Source: Athripsodes cinereus (lineage: Eukaryota; Arthropoda; Insecta; Trichoptera; Leptoceridae). From it: a stretch of DNA of 64,000 bases. The DNA lies in NCBI GenBank assembly GCA_947579605.1, contig OX388322.1, positions 4,588,001 to 4,652,000 on the forward strand. The letters are read 5' to 3'. Positions 43,832-55,164 of the stretch are shown here, in pieces. The translations under genes were made by a program, and so were the position numbers. The notes under the pieces were generated by a model. It made no database searches and had not been told where the DNA came from. It worked only from the letters and a program-made list of their open reading frames with translations. Position 1 is the stretch's first letter. Every line of letters begins with the position of its first letter.

Positions 43832-44245
43832 AATATATTATACTTTTGCTATCATAATGAAATAATAAAAAAATTTTTTTTCGAGAAATGTCGGGCTGAA
43901 AACTAGTATACAATCTACTATAGCTATAAATAGGTATACCTTTATGTGTCGTAGCTATAAAACATGCTATATATTATTATTATCACTATTTTCTAGCAAT
44001 TATATATTATCAACCCAATATTTTTGCACACACTTGATGACATATTACATGTTTAAAATGATATATTTGATATTATTATTAATGTAAATTATGTGTTTTT
44101 TTAATTGAGTCTAAAGTCTATATAACTGCATCTTAAACAATAATGAAAAAAAATCACTTACAAAACATTGGCGATAATATAATTTGTATGTATATTTTTT
44201 ATTCATCTGTACCTAGATATATATTTAAAAACTATATTATCACAC
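43832..44245. other. AT-rich spacer
   Basis: Nothing recognised. Confidence 0.35.
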
Positions 44246-44249
44246 TCTC

Positions 44250-44600
44250 AATTGTAGGTATTACAAGCAGGGTAGGCAGAGACAACGAAACGTCATACTG
44301 ATATCTATCCTTAACAAATTCTCATACACATACCTACGTAGATTTCTCTAACTCAAGACACTGTCAGAATTTGATTCACGTGATCAAGCCACGTTGTTTC
44401 TTGTCCACACCTGATTTCTCACACCCCTTCTTTCAGACAAGTATATCCTCTTTGTAATTGTTTCTTCATTCATTCATTCCACATGTTTAAGCCATCGTAA
44501 TTTATTTACATACATTCAAACCGCAACACTCCTCCTGCAACCGCTTCTTCTAATATCCTCATTCCTCACTCAATCTCGCAACGTTTTACCAAGGAGGTTA
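44250..44600 (-). pseudogene. Degraded LINE tail, relative of 38940-39320
   Basis: The two stretches share a common order of short matches, including the CACGTGATCAAGCCACG block and TCTCACACCCCTTCTTTCAG. No intact frame. Confidence 0.45.
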
Positions 44601-45345
44601 AATAAATATACCTACTTTATTTTGTATATCTCAAGTTAATCAGGGTTTCAACAACATTGGGATCCTTTGATCCTTCAACATTGTTGAAGATAGAACATTA
44701 TCATGTACAGCGTCCTCGAGGTGCTATGGCACAAAGATGGCGCTTTAAATACTCTCCGTTTTTATTATTATTATTATCCTTAAAAAATGGGGTTATCAGT
44801 GTATTAAATTACGTAATGAACATACAGATTTGCCTTCCTGTGCTAAAGACGTTCAGGATGGAAGATATCACTGTTCCTGTTTTGCTCAATGAATTACAAG
44901 CGGTGTTTTACCAATGCCTATCTTTTTTTACAGTCCACTCAAAAACTTAAAAAAATATGATGGGAGGCACATTCTAATCCAGATTCTTTACGAAGAAATA
45001 TGTGGTATCTGAGATAGAATCATTTTTCACAAATAATTATGTCCCAAAATTAGGAAAGATTTTTATGCACAGTGAGTGTAACATAAGTATTGCATTTGGT
45101 ATCAGTTTTATTTAGATATTAAAAAAAACCAGTTATACAAATATAAAAAGTGACCCGAAATCATTTCAAATTTGTCAATAGATTAGAAATTATCATACCA
45201 TTACACTTATCGTACATTATAAAAAAAAAAACTAAATATTTCATCATAATGCAGAAATCAACAATACAGCCACTACTCTTGACTAAGAAATCAAAAACTT
45301 ACAACTTAAAAAAAACAGCTAAGTAATTCAATTATGATTCAAAAA
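44601..45345. other. Spacer
   Basis: The 97-codon frame at 44657-44950 has no motif. ACGTTCAGGATGGAAGATAT near 44850 may be a trace of R1. Confidence 0.35.
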
Positions 45346-45349
45346 TTGT

Positions 45350-46500
45350 TCAGGCAATTGCACAATGAGAATAGAATGCATAAAAGTATTTTAACAATAA
45401 TGAAAATAATAAACGTAGATCAGGAGAAATAGATGTATAAAATTGTTCCGACATGACGGTAGCAAAATCATTGATCGAAGATGCATTTAAAATCAAATCA
45501 ATCATCGTGGAAAAAGGCAGTTCGAACCTGTCAGCAAGTTGTAGCAACAAGATAACACAAAGAAGACTCGTTTGATGGTCGGCAAAAGGCCGAGAAGAAA
45601 GATACAATAGTAATAAGACCAGATAATCGAAGAATAATAACAAAAATTGTAGCATAAAATTTGCCCGTCCTACTACAATAACACTAACTATTATAACATG
45701 TTCATGGCCCTATTAAATTCTGGTAGTAAATTTGATACAGTTCAAATGTGCACAAGGATGACTTCAATCCTGTTTATTACGAACAATATTGTACAATTAT
45801 AATTTGTAATGCACCTGAATGTCAGTATGAGAAGTATGACTAATTGAAAAGCAAAAAATAATCAGCGTGTAAATAGCACGCAGGTAGTACCAATCTTCGA
45901 GGACCATTTGTACAAAACAGGTAAGTATAAAGAACTTTATTAAGGACTCACAATAATCGTTTTTAATTAGTTAAAGAAATCTACCAGATTAAAAATATGT
46001 TACTTAATGTACAAAAAGGGAGAATGGATTAGAATAAAAGGAAATTAAACCAAAACGAAACATTTTGTAGGAATTTAACAAATAAAGTCTTTCAACATGT
46101 GCCAAGTTTTGATTATAATGAGCAAAAAGTGGTTTTGAGAACCAGTACCATAGTTGTAAATATTCATATACTTTGCATATATATAACATATGTACATTGC
46201 GACAATGATACTGAATTAAGATATTGTGCAAAAAGTATACTTCGTTTCATACAGCTACAAGTGGACAGATAATAAACATTTATTAATAGATCCGAACAAA
46301 CTAGGTACAATAAAATATTTAATAATATCGCACATTTCATTTTTTTGTAATATTTCTCACAAATACGTATCGAAACGTGTTGATATAATATTTCAATAAA
46401 CAAATTGAATGTATTATTACGAATATCACAATAAAATTGTAACAAAAAAAGGGGGCCTGAGATACATCCTTGTGGAACACCAAAACCATTACATTGCTTT
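45350..46500 (-). pseudogene. Degenerate Jockey/CR1-like reverse transcriptase
   Basis: Minus-strand 46445-46490 reads NGFGVPQGCISGPLF, matching RT motif B (GVPQGSVLGPLLF) of non-LTR elements. In the same frame follows DIRNNTFNLFIEILYQHVSI, where YADD would stand but reads YQHV. The frame then breaks. Downstream NQNLAHVERLYLLNS (46100s) and a 101-codon frame (45350-45655) may be later parts of the same ORF2. Catalytic residues are lost. Confidence 0.6.
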
Positions 46501-47990
46501 CATACATTATTCCACATCGTTTGACAATATCTATTTCCTTTTCAACGCTCTCTTCGTCCTACACATTTTACCCCCGGCAAATTTTTGAAACGCCTTTTGT
46601 GTGAAAACATTCGCAATTTTCGGTTTTTGACAAACGTACGAAGGGTGTACGTATTATTTTGTGTAGGTAGGTATGTATTTTTTTCTGTTGTTGCCGTTCG
46701 TGATGTTTGTTGTGTCTATGGATGTAGATATGTACTTTATTTTCGTTGTTGATGGACATATTTCTATTACAATTTTATTGTTGTTATATTTTTGTGTACC
46801 TCAGTAGTAGTAATAGTGTGTGTGTGTATTTTGGATTACAATACGGAGATGTTTTCATTGTTATCAAGATGTGTCACTGTTCGATCGTTGGTATTTGATT
46901 TGAGGGGCGATTGAATAAGTTATGAAAAAAATATGATTCTATTTTACGCAATCATGGGTTGAGTAGAACAACCTACGCAGTTTTATGATAAAATGATTTA
47001 ATTGTTATATTTGTGACCGTAATTCTGAACCCGTGTTGGATGTTAGTAGGTTAGAACGATAGTTAAATTTTTTTTCGATAGTAATCTTATTTATCTAATC
47101 ACGCGTAAAAAATCTGAATAGGTAGGTATGTAGTCTGCAAATTTAGATGTTATAATTTCTATAATGCTATGACATATTTCTGTATAAAATGATTTCTATT
47201 TAGTACACAGTGAATAATAAATTATTTAATTGGAATTTGGTACATCATCATGTTATTTTGGTAGCGTTTACCAAAATTGACACCAAAATAAGTGAAAGAT
47301 CTAGGGCTATGATGCTCAATCGTCAGTCGAAGTCAGTCCAAATCTAATAGACTTTTATCCAAACAGGAATGGATACAAACTAAAGGAAAAAAAGGATAGC
47401 TTAAAAAACAAATCAAGTCAGAGTAGGACGGTATATAATTATATACTTTTTTGCTGAGAATAATTATTTAAGGTGTAGTGGAAAACTTTCAGAAAAAGAA
47501 ATTATTTCATATGAATCATTAGTGTTTTGTTTTTGAAAATATGTATCATATCAATAATTTAAAAATTCTACATAATTTTATCTCAACGACTTCCTAAATC
47601 ATTGTGATTCACTCAAAATCCAACGTATAATTGTTTCAGGGAACACGGTTTTACATTTTGAATCCAGCGTTTTGTGTGCCTAAAATTCTGCAAACTATTC
47701 AATCGTCCCTACACAATCTGGTATTGTATTGTGAAACACATAATAATACTGCTGCAAGCGTTCTTCTGATTGACACAAAAGAAATATGGTATGTGTGTTT
47801 TGAAAATAATTTGTAAGCATGATATTATTATTGATGGCTTTACAGACTGTTATTATCCAAATGGATATGTCCAATAATATAATAAATAAAATATTAATAA
47901 CTAGCCAAATTTTACTCGGCCTCGCTCTGGAAATAAACATTTAATTGATAAAATAATAGATAATAATAGATGACACAAGTTTCCGTGAAT
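46501..47990. other. Gene-free stretch with a possible RT trace
   Basis: The frame at 47631-47816 contains LQTIQSSLHNLVLYCETHNN, then IDTKEIWYVCF. It recalls the helix after the YADD box in non-LTR RTs, but it is isolated. Otherwise AT-rich DNA; a (TG)n run of about 12 bases lies near 46818. Confidence 0.3.
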
Positions 47991-47999
47991 TTCTGTAGA

Positions 48000-48115
48000 C
48001 CCCAGTTAAGAACAGGTCTACTGCTCTTTTTTGTAAGATTTCGAGTACATGGAGAGAACGACTTGTTAGCCCGCTGGCTACCTCATTTTGGAGAAATGTC
48101 CTTATGATATTGTAA
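48000..48115 (-). repeat. R1 copy (diverged, with a deletion)
   Basis: TTTTTGTAAGATTTCGAGTA passes directly to GGAGAGAACGACTTGTTAGC and CCGCTGGCTACCTC, so the middle of R1 is missing. Confidence 0.55.
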
Positions 48116-49150
48116 GAAAAATGTTATTTAAACTGGCAACACTATGATGTCAATATTTTTAACAATTCTATCATGATTTGATTCAAAATATTGGTATATT
48201 CTAAACAAAATCTCTAACTTGATATATAATTAATACATTAATTAATAAAAAAATTCGTGTTTTAATAAAACACTCAGAATAATATAACACAATATCCATA
48301 GAAATCTGATGATATTGTGTCATATAAACTATAATATCTCTGTCAATATGTAAGATATTTATAATATTTTAAGCTTAAAACCTCCTTAAAGATGAGATCT
48401 CGTATAGATTGTATTATTTTTTCTATATCTTGTCTAATTGCGGTGAACATTAAGTGCATATATCTAAACACACATACGAATGGACTAAAATATTAATTTG
48501 AATTTTTTTGGCCCCCTTTTCGGGTTTGGCGTGATGCTTTTACCATCATCGGTACAAATAATGACTATTACAGCTAATTGAGACCTTCGCTGGACCACAA
48601 CAACAAAAATTTGTTGTACTCGTGCTGCTCATATTTTTGGTATTTTTTTTATTATTTTCATTTCGGTGCGCCCTTTACACCCGTATGTTGTCTTTGTACT
48701 GCTCAGCATGAGTTTGGTCAAAAGGGATAATTAATATTTTTGATATTTGGACCTCACAAGTCTTTCTAGTAATTGCAAAATAATATTATTTTCGGACTGC
48801 TTTTGAACGACCGAAAACCAAAAAAATGTGTTAAAATATTTTGGGTATTCATTATTTTCTATTAAATGACAGTACCTACTGAAAGAAATACCCTATCACA
48901 TATTTGTGCGCATGAACTTTTCAACTCAATTTTATTAAATACCGTTGAAGACTTCCATCTTACACTCAGATATCGAGATCGAGGGGCTGTCATTCTTTCA
49001 GATTTTAGTGGCTTCGGCATCGACGACACTTCGGCTCGGTGGCTTGGACTAATATTTATAAGAATGAATAAAACGTATTTTAAGTTGATTGTTATTTTAT
49101 TTATACCTTTTTTACTTTAAAATGCTTTTATTGTTGTATTTTTGTTTGAT
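48116..49150. other. AT-rich spacer
   Basis: No gene or named repeat could be supported. The 84-codon frame at 48866-49120 lacks motifs. Confidence 0.35.
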
Positions 49151-49154
49151 TCTC

Positions 49155-49345
49155 TCGTCTAAAGGAATATTGAAAGAGTGGAGTCAAAAGATTCCACACG
49201 TGAGGATTTTGGCTGGTCAATCGTTCAGCCCACCATGGCACCTCCCGTGTGGAAAAAATTGTTAGTGTACAAAAATTAATCGAATAAATTAATGTTTCCA
49301 GACTTCTGAGCAATCCAAGTTGTCGGTGGGACTAATTCAATATTC
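49155..49345 (+). repeat. R2 copy
   Basis: AGTCAAAAGATTCCACACGT, then GAGGATTTTGGCTGGTCAAT and CAGACTTCTGAGCAATCCAA match 62285-62450 in order. Confidence 0.7.
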
Positions 49346-50200
49346 AGAATTTGTATGTAGGCAATGAAATTTAACAATAACAATAACAAAACAGCAAAAA
49401 AACAACAACATAAAAAAGCTACAATAATTTTCAAAAATTCTTTTCGCTAATATTTAAAAACAAAATTTTAATCAATTGGAACTACCTACATGTTATAATA
49501 TACTTCACTTGATTAGTAATATACATTTTCAGACAAATATCTAATGTAATATCGAAAAAAAAATGGAATCGAATTAGCTTCATATTTTTAGACAGGTCTT
49601 CATAGATAGATATTCTAAAAATATAAAAAAGGCAATAAAGTTGAACCTTTGAAATAATTTCTTCTAATCAAACAGGTCCATTATTTATATGTATGTTATA
49701 GCGATCAATTTAAAAATCATTCTATCAAAATTTTACGATATGAATAATAATATAGGGAGAAAGACATTTTTTTCTTTTTATCATTGGTTTATCATGAAAA
49801 CCACTACCTAGGATCATATCAGCCACAAGGATCTACAATAGGTCCCCATCACATTGTGAACGCATGAGCACCCATATGATGATCAATAGAACTTTTAGAT
49901 GTTTCACAGAAACTAACAACTCAAGCGAAAAATTTACTTTTTTTCATACATACCTACATTACCTATTTCTATCCATTTTCAAACCATTGTCACCATTTTT
50001 GAATAAACCCGATTTTTTTTTAGTTTTTTTTTTAGAATATGTTACTTATCACAAAAGGTGTGTTTTTATATACCTACATATCTATGCATATAATATGTAA
50101 GATCAAATAGATTTCCTTGAGGGGTAGGTAGAGAGAATCAACAATCATAAAATGTTTTTTAACAAAGTAGAACTTGAATTATGAGAACTCATTCATATTA
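49346..50200. other. AT-rich spacer
   Basis: Nothing recognised. Confidence 0.35.
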
Positions 50201-50201
50201 A

Positions 50202-50232
50202 TTGTGTCGGTGCACACGTAGTAGAATTCCAT
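50202..50232 (+). repeat. R3 short repeat module
   Basis: TGTGTCGGTGCACACGTAGT, then AGAATTCCATA. It abuts the foldback that begins at 50233. Confidence 0.55.
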
Positions 50233-50421
50233 AATTATGTATTTTGAAACAAGTGTTTCATTCTACTATAGATTATTGATTCCAAGAGAGACGTCTTTCG
50301 ACTTATCAGGTCATTATCAATCTTGATATCAGATTGATAATGACCTGATAAGTCGAAAATCGTCTCTCTCTGAATCAATAATCTATGGAACAAAGAAACA
50401 GTTGTTTCAAATTACATAATT
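50233..50421. repeat. Foldback element (about 190 bp)
   Basis: The inner arms 50298-50323 and 50331-50356 are a perfect match around TGATATC. Outer arms extend to 50233 and 50421 with small gaps. One arm reads CCTGATAAGTCGAAA, loosely like a hammerhead core without stem II. Confidence 0.75.
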
Positions 50422-50509
50422 CATTCATAGTAGCTGGAGCCAATTCGTAAGTATCAAGACACTAGATATTGCACTATTTGTAAAATTGTGAAAATACCTG
50501 TCTTTTGAG

Positions 50510-50605
50510 ATTATCATCATGGCATCTCCCAACGAGAGGTAGCCAGAAGCCTCACGTAATAACCATGCGAGCTGTATTTTCCGTGCTAATAAATATGTTA
50601 GTACC
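50510..50605 (+). repeat. R1 copy (5' part)
   Basis: ATCATCATGGCATCTCCCAA, then GAGGTAGCCAGAAGCC and CCATGCGAGCTGTATTTTCC fit the R1 start. Confidence 0.6.
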
Positions 50606-50639
50606 TAATAACAACAATATGATTTTTTTAAGATATATC

Positions 50640-50765
50640 TGATACAACCTTATACACCTTTCACACTAAGCTAAAAGCTTGTGCCGTGAAAGGGGAGTTT
50701 GCCGGCACCTGGTTTCGAACCACGGACCCCTTGCTCTGAAGGCCGAGACTCTACCTCCTATTTAT
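50640..50765 (-). repeat. SINE-B copy, best preserved head
   Basis: Box B on the minus strand is GGTTCGAAACC (50713-50723), with a box-A-like TAGGAGGTAGAGTC near 50755. The body GTGAAAGGTGTATAAGGTTG is shared. A 60-codon frame starting at 50699 is just this head read backwards. Confidence 0.75.
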
Positions 50766-51075
50766 ATTATGTCTTTGGTTTTCATATCACGTGTAATACT
50801 TTTTATGTAGGTAGACCCGTCAAAATCACCGGTAGTCGTGTCTGTCAGAAATATGTAATATTAAAATGCCGCTCCATATAATTACAATAATTTTACAGGA
50901 GAACTTCTACGTTACGGAAAGAAATTAATTATAATTTAATTTGTCTACCAATATAATATTTCACAAGTTGATGAAGTCACCTCTTTATGTACTTCGAAAA
51001 TCGAAAATTAATTAAAGTTCAATTATTTATTTTTGTTTTGAAAATGTCCAATGTTTTGAGAATGTCCAATGATAG
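50766..51075. other. AT-rich spacer
   Basis: Nothing recognised. Confidence 0.35.
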
Positions 51076-51077
51076 TA

Positions 51078-51160
51078 TAAGTAAAAAATACTTTAGAGTT
51101 TTAAATTTCTTTATTCACCAGTTGCATATGTTTCGGGTTACAAGCCCATATTCATATTTT
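51078..51160 (-). repeat. Single copy of the 59496 foldback arm
   Basis: AGTAAAAAATACTTTAGAGT, then TTTCGGGTTACAAGCCCATA matches the left arm at 59510-59590. Confidence 0.7.
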
Positions 51161-51374
51161 TTTTTTAAATTTAATAATGGAGTTTTACTCATTAAGTGAA
51201 AATAAAATCAGTCCAATGATAGTGTTAGACAACAACTTTTATTTTATCTATTAAGATCTTCGATTCTCGGTTCACGTAGAATTTTAGTTTAATTCTAAAA
51301 ATAGCAGAAAATCGATAAATTATTAAAAAAAAATGTTCTAAGAACTTTTGACTAAAATCAACAGTTGTAAAATT

Positions 51375-51955
51375 TAACAGTGATAGCAATACTGCCTATT
51401 GGACAATGATATCGACAGTGTCTATTATACTGGATAGTGATGGCTACAGTGTCTATCGTATTGGACTGTGATAGCCATAGTTTCTGTTATATAATTATTA
51501 TATTGAACAGTGATAGCGATTGTGTCTATTATATTGAACAGTGATGGCTTACAGTGTCTATTACATTGAACAGTGATAGGTAGGTACAGTGTCGATTATA
51601 TTGGACAGTGAAGGCTTACAATGTCTGTTATATTGAACAGTGATAGCTACAGGCTACAGTATCTATTATATTGAACAGTGATAGCTACAGGCTACAGTGT
51701 CTATTATATTGAACAGTGATAGCGATAGTGTCTATTATATTGAGCAATGATGGCCATAGTTTCTATTATATTGGGCAGTGATTGCGACAGTGTCTACTAT
51801 ATTGGACAGTTAGAGCCATAGCTTTAATTATAATTGAACAGTGATAGCCATAAATTCTATTATATTGGGCAGTGCTGGCTGTAGTGTTTATTATATTGGA
51901 CAATGATAGCGACAGTGTCCATGTTATTGGACAGTGATAGTGAAAGTGCCCTTTT
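51375..51955. repeat. Minisatellite, about 31-bp unit
   Basis: Some 15-18 imperfect units run head to tail. The unit core is CAGTGATAGCGACAGTGTCT followed by ATTATATTGGA. Unit length varies by several bases and the central word changes among GCGACAGT, GGCTACAGT and GCCATAGT. Confidence 0.9.
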
Positions 51956-52059
51956 TCTAATTACAGCGCCAATTACAAAACTCCATTGATACCTACATAA
52001 TAAAACATTTTATTAATTTTATTAAATAAAATATAAAAATATATTATTGAGCTCTATTT

Positions 52060-52135
52060 AATCTCCACTTTGTTAGGTTAGATACCAAACGTTTTCGCCT
52101 ATATTGTAGGCATCTTCAGGGAAACTTGGATTTAC
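52060..52135 (-). repeat. Penelope-like terminal fragment
   Basis: It carries the same order as the intact arm at 9570-9620. The ribozyme-like core is listed separately. Confidence 0.6.
52085..52121 (-). ncRNA. Hammerhead-like motif
   Basis: Minus-strand CTGAAGA (52113-52119; the fifth core base is free to vary), stem II GCCTA/TAGGC, core GAAA (52093-52096), palindromic AAACGTTT. All invariant core bases are present, but stem I has only about two pairs. Confidence 0.55.
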
Positions 52136-52500
52136 ACAGTGTAAACACAAAAACTCTTGAATTATTTTATTAATTTAATAATATACAATGAATAATAAAA
52201 CACTAACAATGGGAGTTAGACTGTAATATATTAATATTTTTAATAATATTTTAATATAAAATACATACATATATTATTAGATATAATATTTATTTTAATT
52301 TATTTAAAGTGTGCTGGATGAATGATGATTTATAATGAACATTTCATGTTGTCTCTTGTGATATTAAAGATGATACGGTAATAGTGGCTACCAGCGGCGT
52401 ACTTTCCACACGCGCAAAAAAGGACCGCATGCCTTGCAAAAATAATTCCGTGAACATATTACAGTATCATAATATAACTTATACTTACAATGGGTTTTCC
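52136..52500. other. AT-rich spacer
   Basis: Contains CGGCGTACTTTCCACACGCG at about 52396, a phrase shared with 12890. No gene. Confidence 0.35.
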
Positions 52501-52501
52501 A

Positions 52502-52675
52502 GGGCTACTCTTGACACAATTTAAATACGTTCTTAAATCATGTCTTGATCTTAATCCTACGATGCGCACAGTGACTATAGTCAAAAATACGTGCATGCTA
52601 ATTCCACGGATCAAGAAAAGATTAATTGTGTCATTTTGTGTCGTCACACGTGTCAGATTGTGTCAAGAGTAACCC
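52502..52675. mobile_element. MITE-C copy 2
   Basis: Starts GGGCTACTCTTGACACAAT and ends with the inverse ATTGTGTCAAGAGTAACCCC. The interior matches copies at 3660 and 59762. Confidence 0.7.
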
Positions 52676-52799
52676 CGTTGGTCTTAAAGTTTCTATAGTT
52701 TCAAAAATGAATAGATCGAAAATATGGCGACACGGAGATACCATTCGAATAATCGGATATTTTCTTAATTTTTTTATTAGAAAATATATATCTGTAACA

Positions 52800-52885
52800 A
52801 AACCCAAATACAACCTTATACACCTTTCACAGTAAGCTAAAAGCTAGTGACGTGAAAGGGGAGTCTACCGGCACCTGTGTTTTCT
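52800..52885 (-). repeat. SINE-B body fragment
   Basis: ACCTTTCACAGTAAGCTAAA, then AGCTAGTGACGTGAAAGGGG matches 50655-50700. The head is lost. Confidence 0.65.
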
Positions 52886-53268
52886 AACTAAATTGTGAAA
52901 GCTAAAACCAATTTTAAAAATTCACGACTAACATAAAAAGTCTGGTTCCGCCACTGGTTGCTACCACTGCTATATATTATGTTGTAACATATTATGTTGG
53001 TTAGTTTGTGATACTGTATTTGGTAGTCGTAGTATCGCTTTTGTCGCCGCGATAACGCGCATCGCTGGTTGACATTCAAATGTGAACCGACCATAATAAA
53101 AAATAATATGTAATATTAATGTAGGTATAGACTGTTCTTAAGAAAATCATTATTTCAATTATAATTAAAAATTCTTCATTTGATTTTTTCCACAACTTTA
53201 CTAAACATATTTTGAATTTTTATTAATATGCAGTTTTATAAAATTACTTAATATAAACAAAATATAAA
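52886..53268. other. AT-rich spacer
   Basis: Nothing recognised. Confidence 0.35.
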
Positions 53269-53269
53269 G

Positions 53270-53520
53270 ATAACTTTTTATTTATTTATTTATACATTCA
53301 ACGGCATAAAAGCCTTTTATTACAATGACTCATTTACAAGCAATACAAACAATCTCCTTACATAAACACAAAACAACAACAAGAAAGTCAGCAAAAAAAA
53401 ACATAATCAGAAAGTGAATAACATAATTACAAATATAACAATAATAACGAAGTCAATATAGCAAACCGTGTTTACAGACAAATATGAAAAAAAAAAAAAA
53501 ACGAAGAATTATGCTTAGCA
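53270..53520 (-). repeat. LINE 3' end-like, (TAAA)n tail
   Basis: On the minus strand an A/T-rich body ends in a TAAATAAATAAATAAA-type tail at 53277-53292. Confidence 0.4.
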
Positions 53521-53616
53521 AATAAAATATTATAGAAGTATAGAAAATTAAATCAATTAAAAATGATAAATATATATGAGTTGATCAAAAACAATAGATT
53601 AATGAGAAACATCAAA

Positions 53617-53667
53617 TGAAATATATAATTTGATATAAAATTAATTTATATCAAATTATATATTTCA
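53617..53667. repeat. Perfect 21-bp inverted repeat
   Basis: Arms 53617-53637 and 53647-53667 (TGAAATATATAATTTGATAT...) pair fully around a 9-base loop. Confidence 0.85.
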
Positions 53668-54238
53668 ATCAAGAAGATACAAATAATATGTTTTCTCACT
53701 ATCCACTACATGAGTTTGCGTTTTGAATTTTCATAAATTATAATTATACGGGAGTCCTCGATAGCGAATAGGTCTCACGCAAATCTGTGGGGAGGACGAT
53801 CCTTTCCTCAGAAGTCTTCGGATAAAATTATATGTCTATCTAATCCTTCAGCAATTCAGACTCAAACACAACATGATTTAAATCCGCCACATTTTTTCCA
53901 AAGTCATACTTCGGAAATTCCAACAAGCTGATCCTGCACAAATTAATGAGCTATTACAATTTTGTTTATAATTAACTATAAATAATAATCAACCTGTATC
54001 GTCTACAAAAAAAAATTGGGTCGCCTTGAGTGAAGTAGGTACCGTAGTGGGTAAAAAACCTGCGCACGGTAGCAGAAAGAGTGATAAGATAACGCATACA
54101 CAACTACTCAAGATATTATTTGAGTAGGTAATATTATTTAACTACCTGTCTATATTTAAAATAAATAAAATGATTCAAGAGTTTTTGCCTTCCAACTGTG
54201 GAAATCCATTTTTAATTTTAATAACTTATGTAATTGAA
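53668..54238. other. AT-rich spacer
   Basis: Nothing recognised. Confidence 0.35.
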
Positions 54239-54239
54239 T

Positions 54240-54340
54240 TGAAAAACGCTGTTTAATTTCCACTACGTTAGATTAGTAGTGACCGAACATTTTTACATAT
54301 GCTAAAGACATCTTCAGGGAAATCTGATAAATAATATTCT
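54240..54340 (-). repeat. Decayed Penelope-like terminal fragment
   Basis: CATCTTCAGGGAAATCTG near 54309 and TTTAATTTCCACTACGTTAG near 54253 parallel 52068-52135, but GAAA and stem II are degraded. Confidence 0.5.
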
Positions 54341-54357
54341 CACATTATTTCAGTTCC

Positions 54358-54455
54358 CCCATCGCTGAGTTGTAGATGTTGGTCTACAATTCAGCGATGA
54401 GGCATTCCACCCATCCTGAATGCCTTATTTTTTTATTGGATCGGAGAGGACAATC
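54358..54455 (-). repeat. R1 copy with a small inverted duplication
   Basis: CATCGCTGAGTTGTAGA and TCTACAATTCAGCGATG face each other (54360-54400), then CCACCCATCCTGAATGCCTT continues in R1 minus order. Confidence 0.7.
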
Positions 54456-54470
54456 TGCTGATTTGTAAAG

Positions 54471-54582
54471 TTTATTTATTTATTCAATTAACACACAATA
54501 CACAAATATCTAGCACAATTAAATATTATACAATGACAAGAAGGTCACAATGCAATGTTCTATTTATATAATATAAAATGAG
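54471..54582 (-). repeat. LINE 3' UTR and AAAT tail
   Basis: It follows the ORF2 stop at 54583 and ends in AATAAATAAATAAA at about 54471-54485. This is the clearest LINE 3' end in the window. Confidence 0.6.
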
Positions 54583-55065
54583 TTACAATCCATTGGATTG
54601 GTCTGCAACGAGTTTGGTTTTTCTTCTCCATTCGTCTCTATTCTCAGCCAGTCTTTTTAGCCCTACGTATGAGCCACAGTTCATGTCTCTCTTCAGTTGG
54701 TCCATATATGCGTCTCTTGGTCGGCCTCTGCCATTTGTCCCCTCGGTTTTACCCTCTGCGATGGCGATGAGTAGTCCTGGGTGCCTGATGTTGTTGCCAA
54801 TCCAGTTAGCTCGTTGTTGGCTGATTCTCTTAAGGAGTTGCCTTTTTTCGCCTACCCTGGTTAATACTTCTTCATTTTCGACGTGCTCCGACCAATGGAT
54901 CTTAAGCATGCGTCTGTAGCACCACATCTCAAAGGCCGCCAACCGTCCGCTTTCACTCTTGCTGATGGTCCATGTCTCACAACCATAAAGCAGAATGCTC
55001 CATACAAAGGCTTTAGTAAGGTTCTTCCTTACGCTTAAGTCATTTATATGTGGCCTAGTATTAAG
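54583..55065 (-). pseudogene. 5'-truncated LINE ORF2 tail
   Basis: An uninterrupted 160-codon frame. It begins LNTRPHINDLSVRKNLTKAF, passes the WSILLYGCETW motif and the AAFEMWCYRRMLKIHW block, and ends GRGRPRDAYMDQLKRDMNCG followed by LAENRDEWRRK. These are the thumb/C-terminal motifs of non-LTR retrotransposon reverse transcriptases. The endonuclease and RT catalytic domains are absent and an in-frame stop lies just upstream, with a T-run at 55071. Truncation from the 5' side is the normal result of incomplete LINE copying. Related but worse preserved tails are at 18620, 16255 and 58741. Confidence 0.8.
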
Positions 55066-55164
55066 TTAAATTTTTTTTTTTTATCAAAGTTGTACTTTAA
55101 TTCGCAACTGGCTGGCTATCAAGGGATATGGCGTGAAGTTAAGTATTTCAAGATATTTAGCATT

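Noticed and set aside
47631..47816. Exon of a host gene starting after TTGTTTCAG
   Set aside because: A splice-acceptor-like string precedes it, but no partner exon or known protein domain is visible and the peptide looks more like RT debris.
50699..50881. 60-codon frame with PAPGFEPRTPCSEGRDSTS
   Set aside because: This peptide is the usual result of reading a tRNA-like SINE head backwards; it is not a gene.
51375..51955. CRISPR array
   Set aside because: Units are contiguous and imperfect with no spacers, and the context is eukaryotic transposon DNA.
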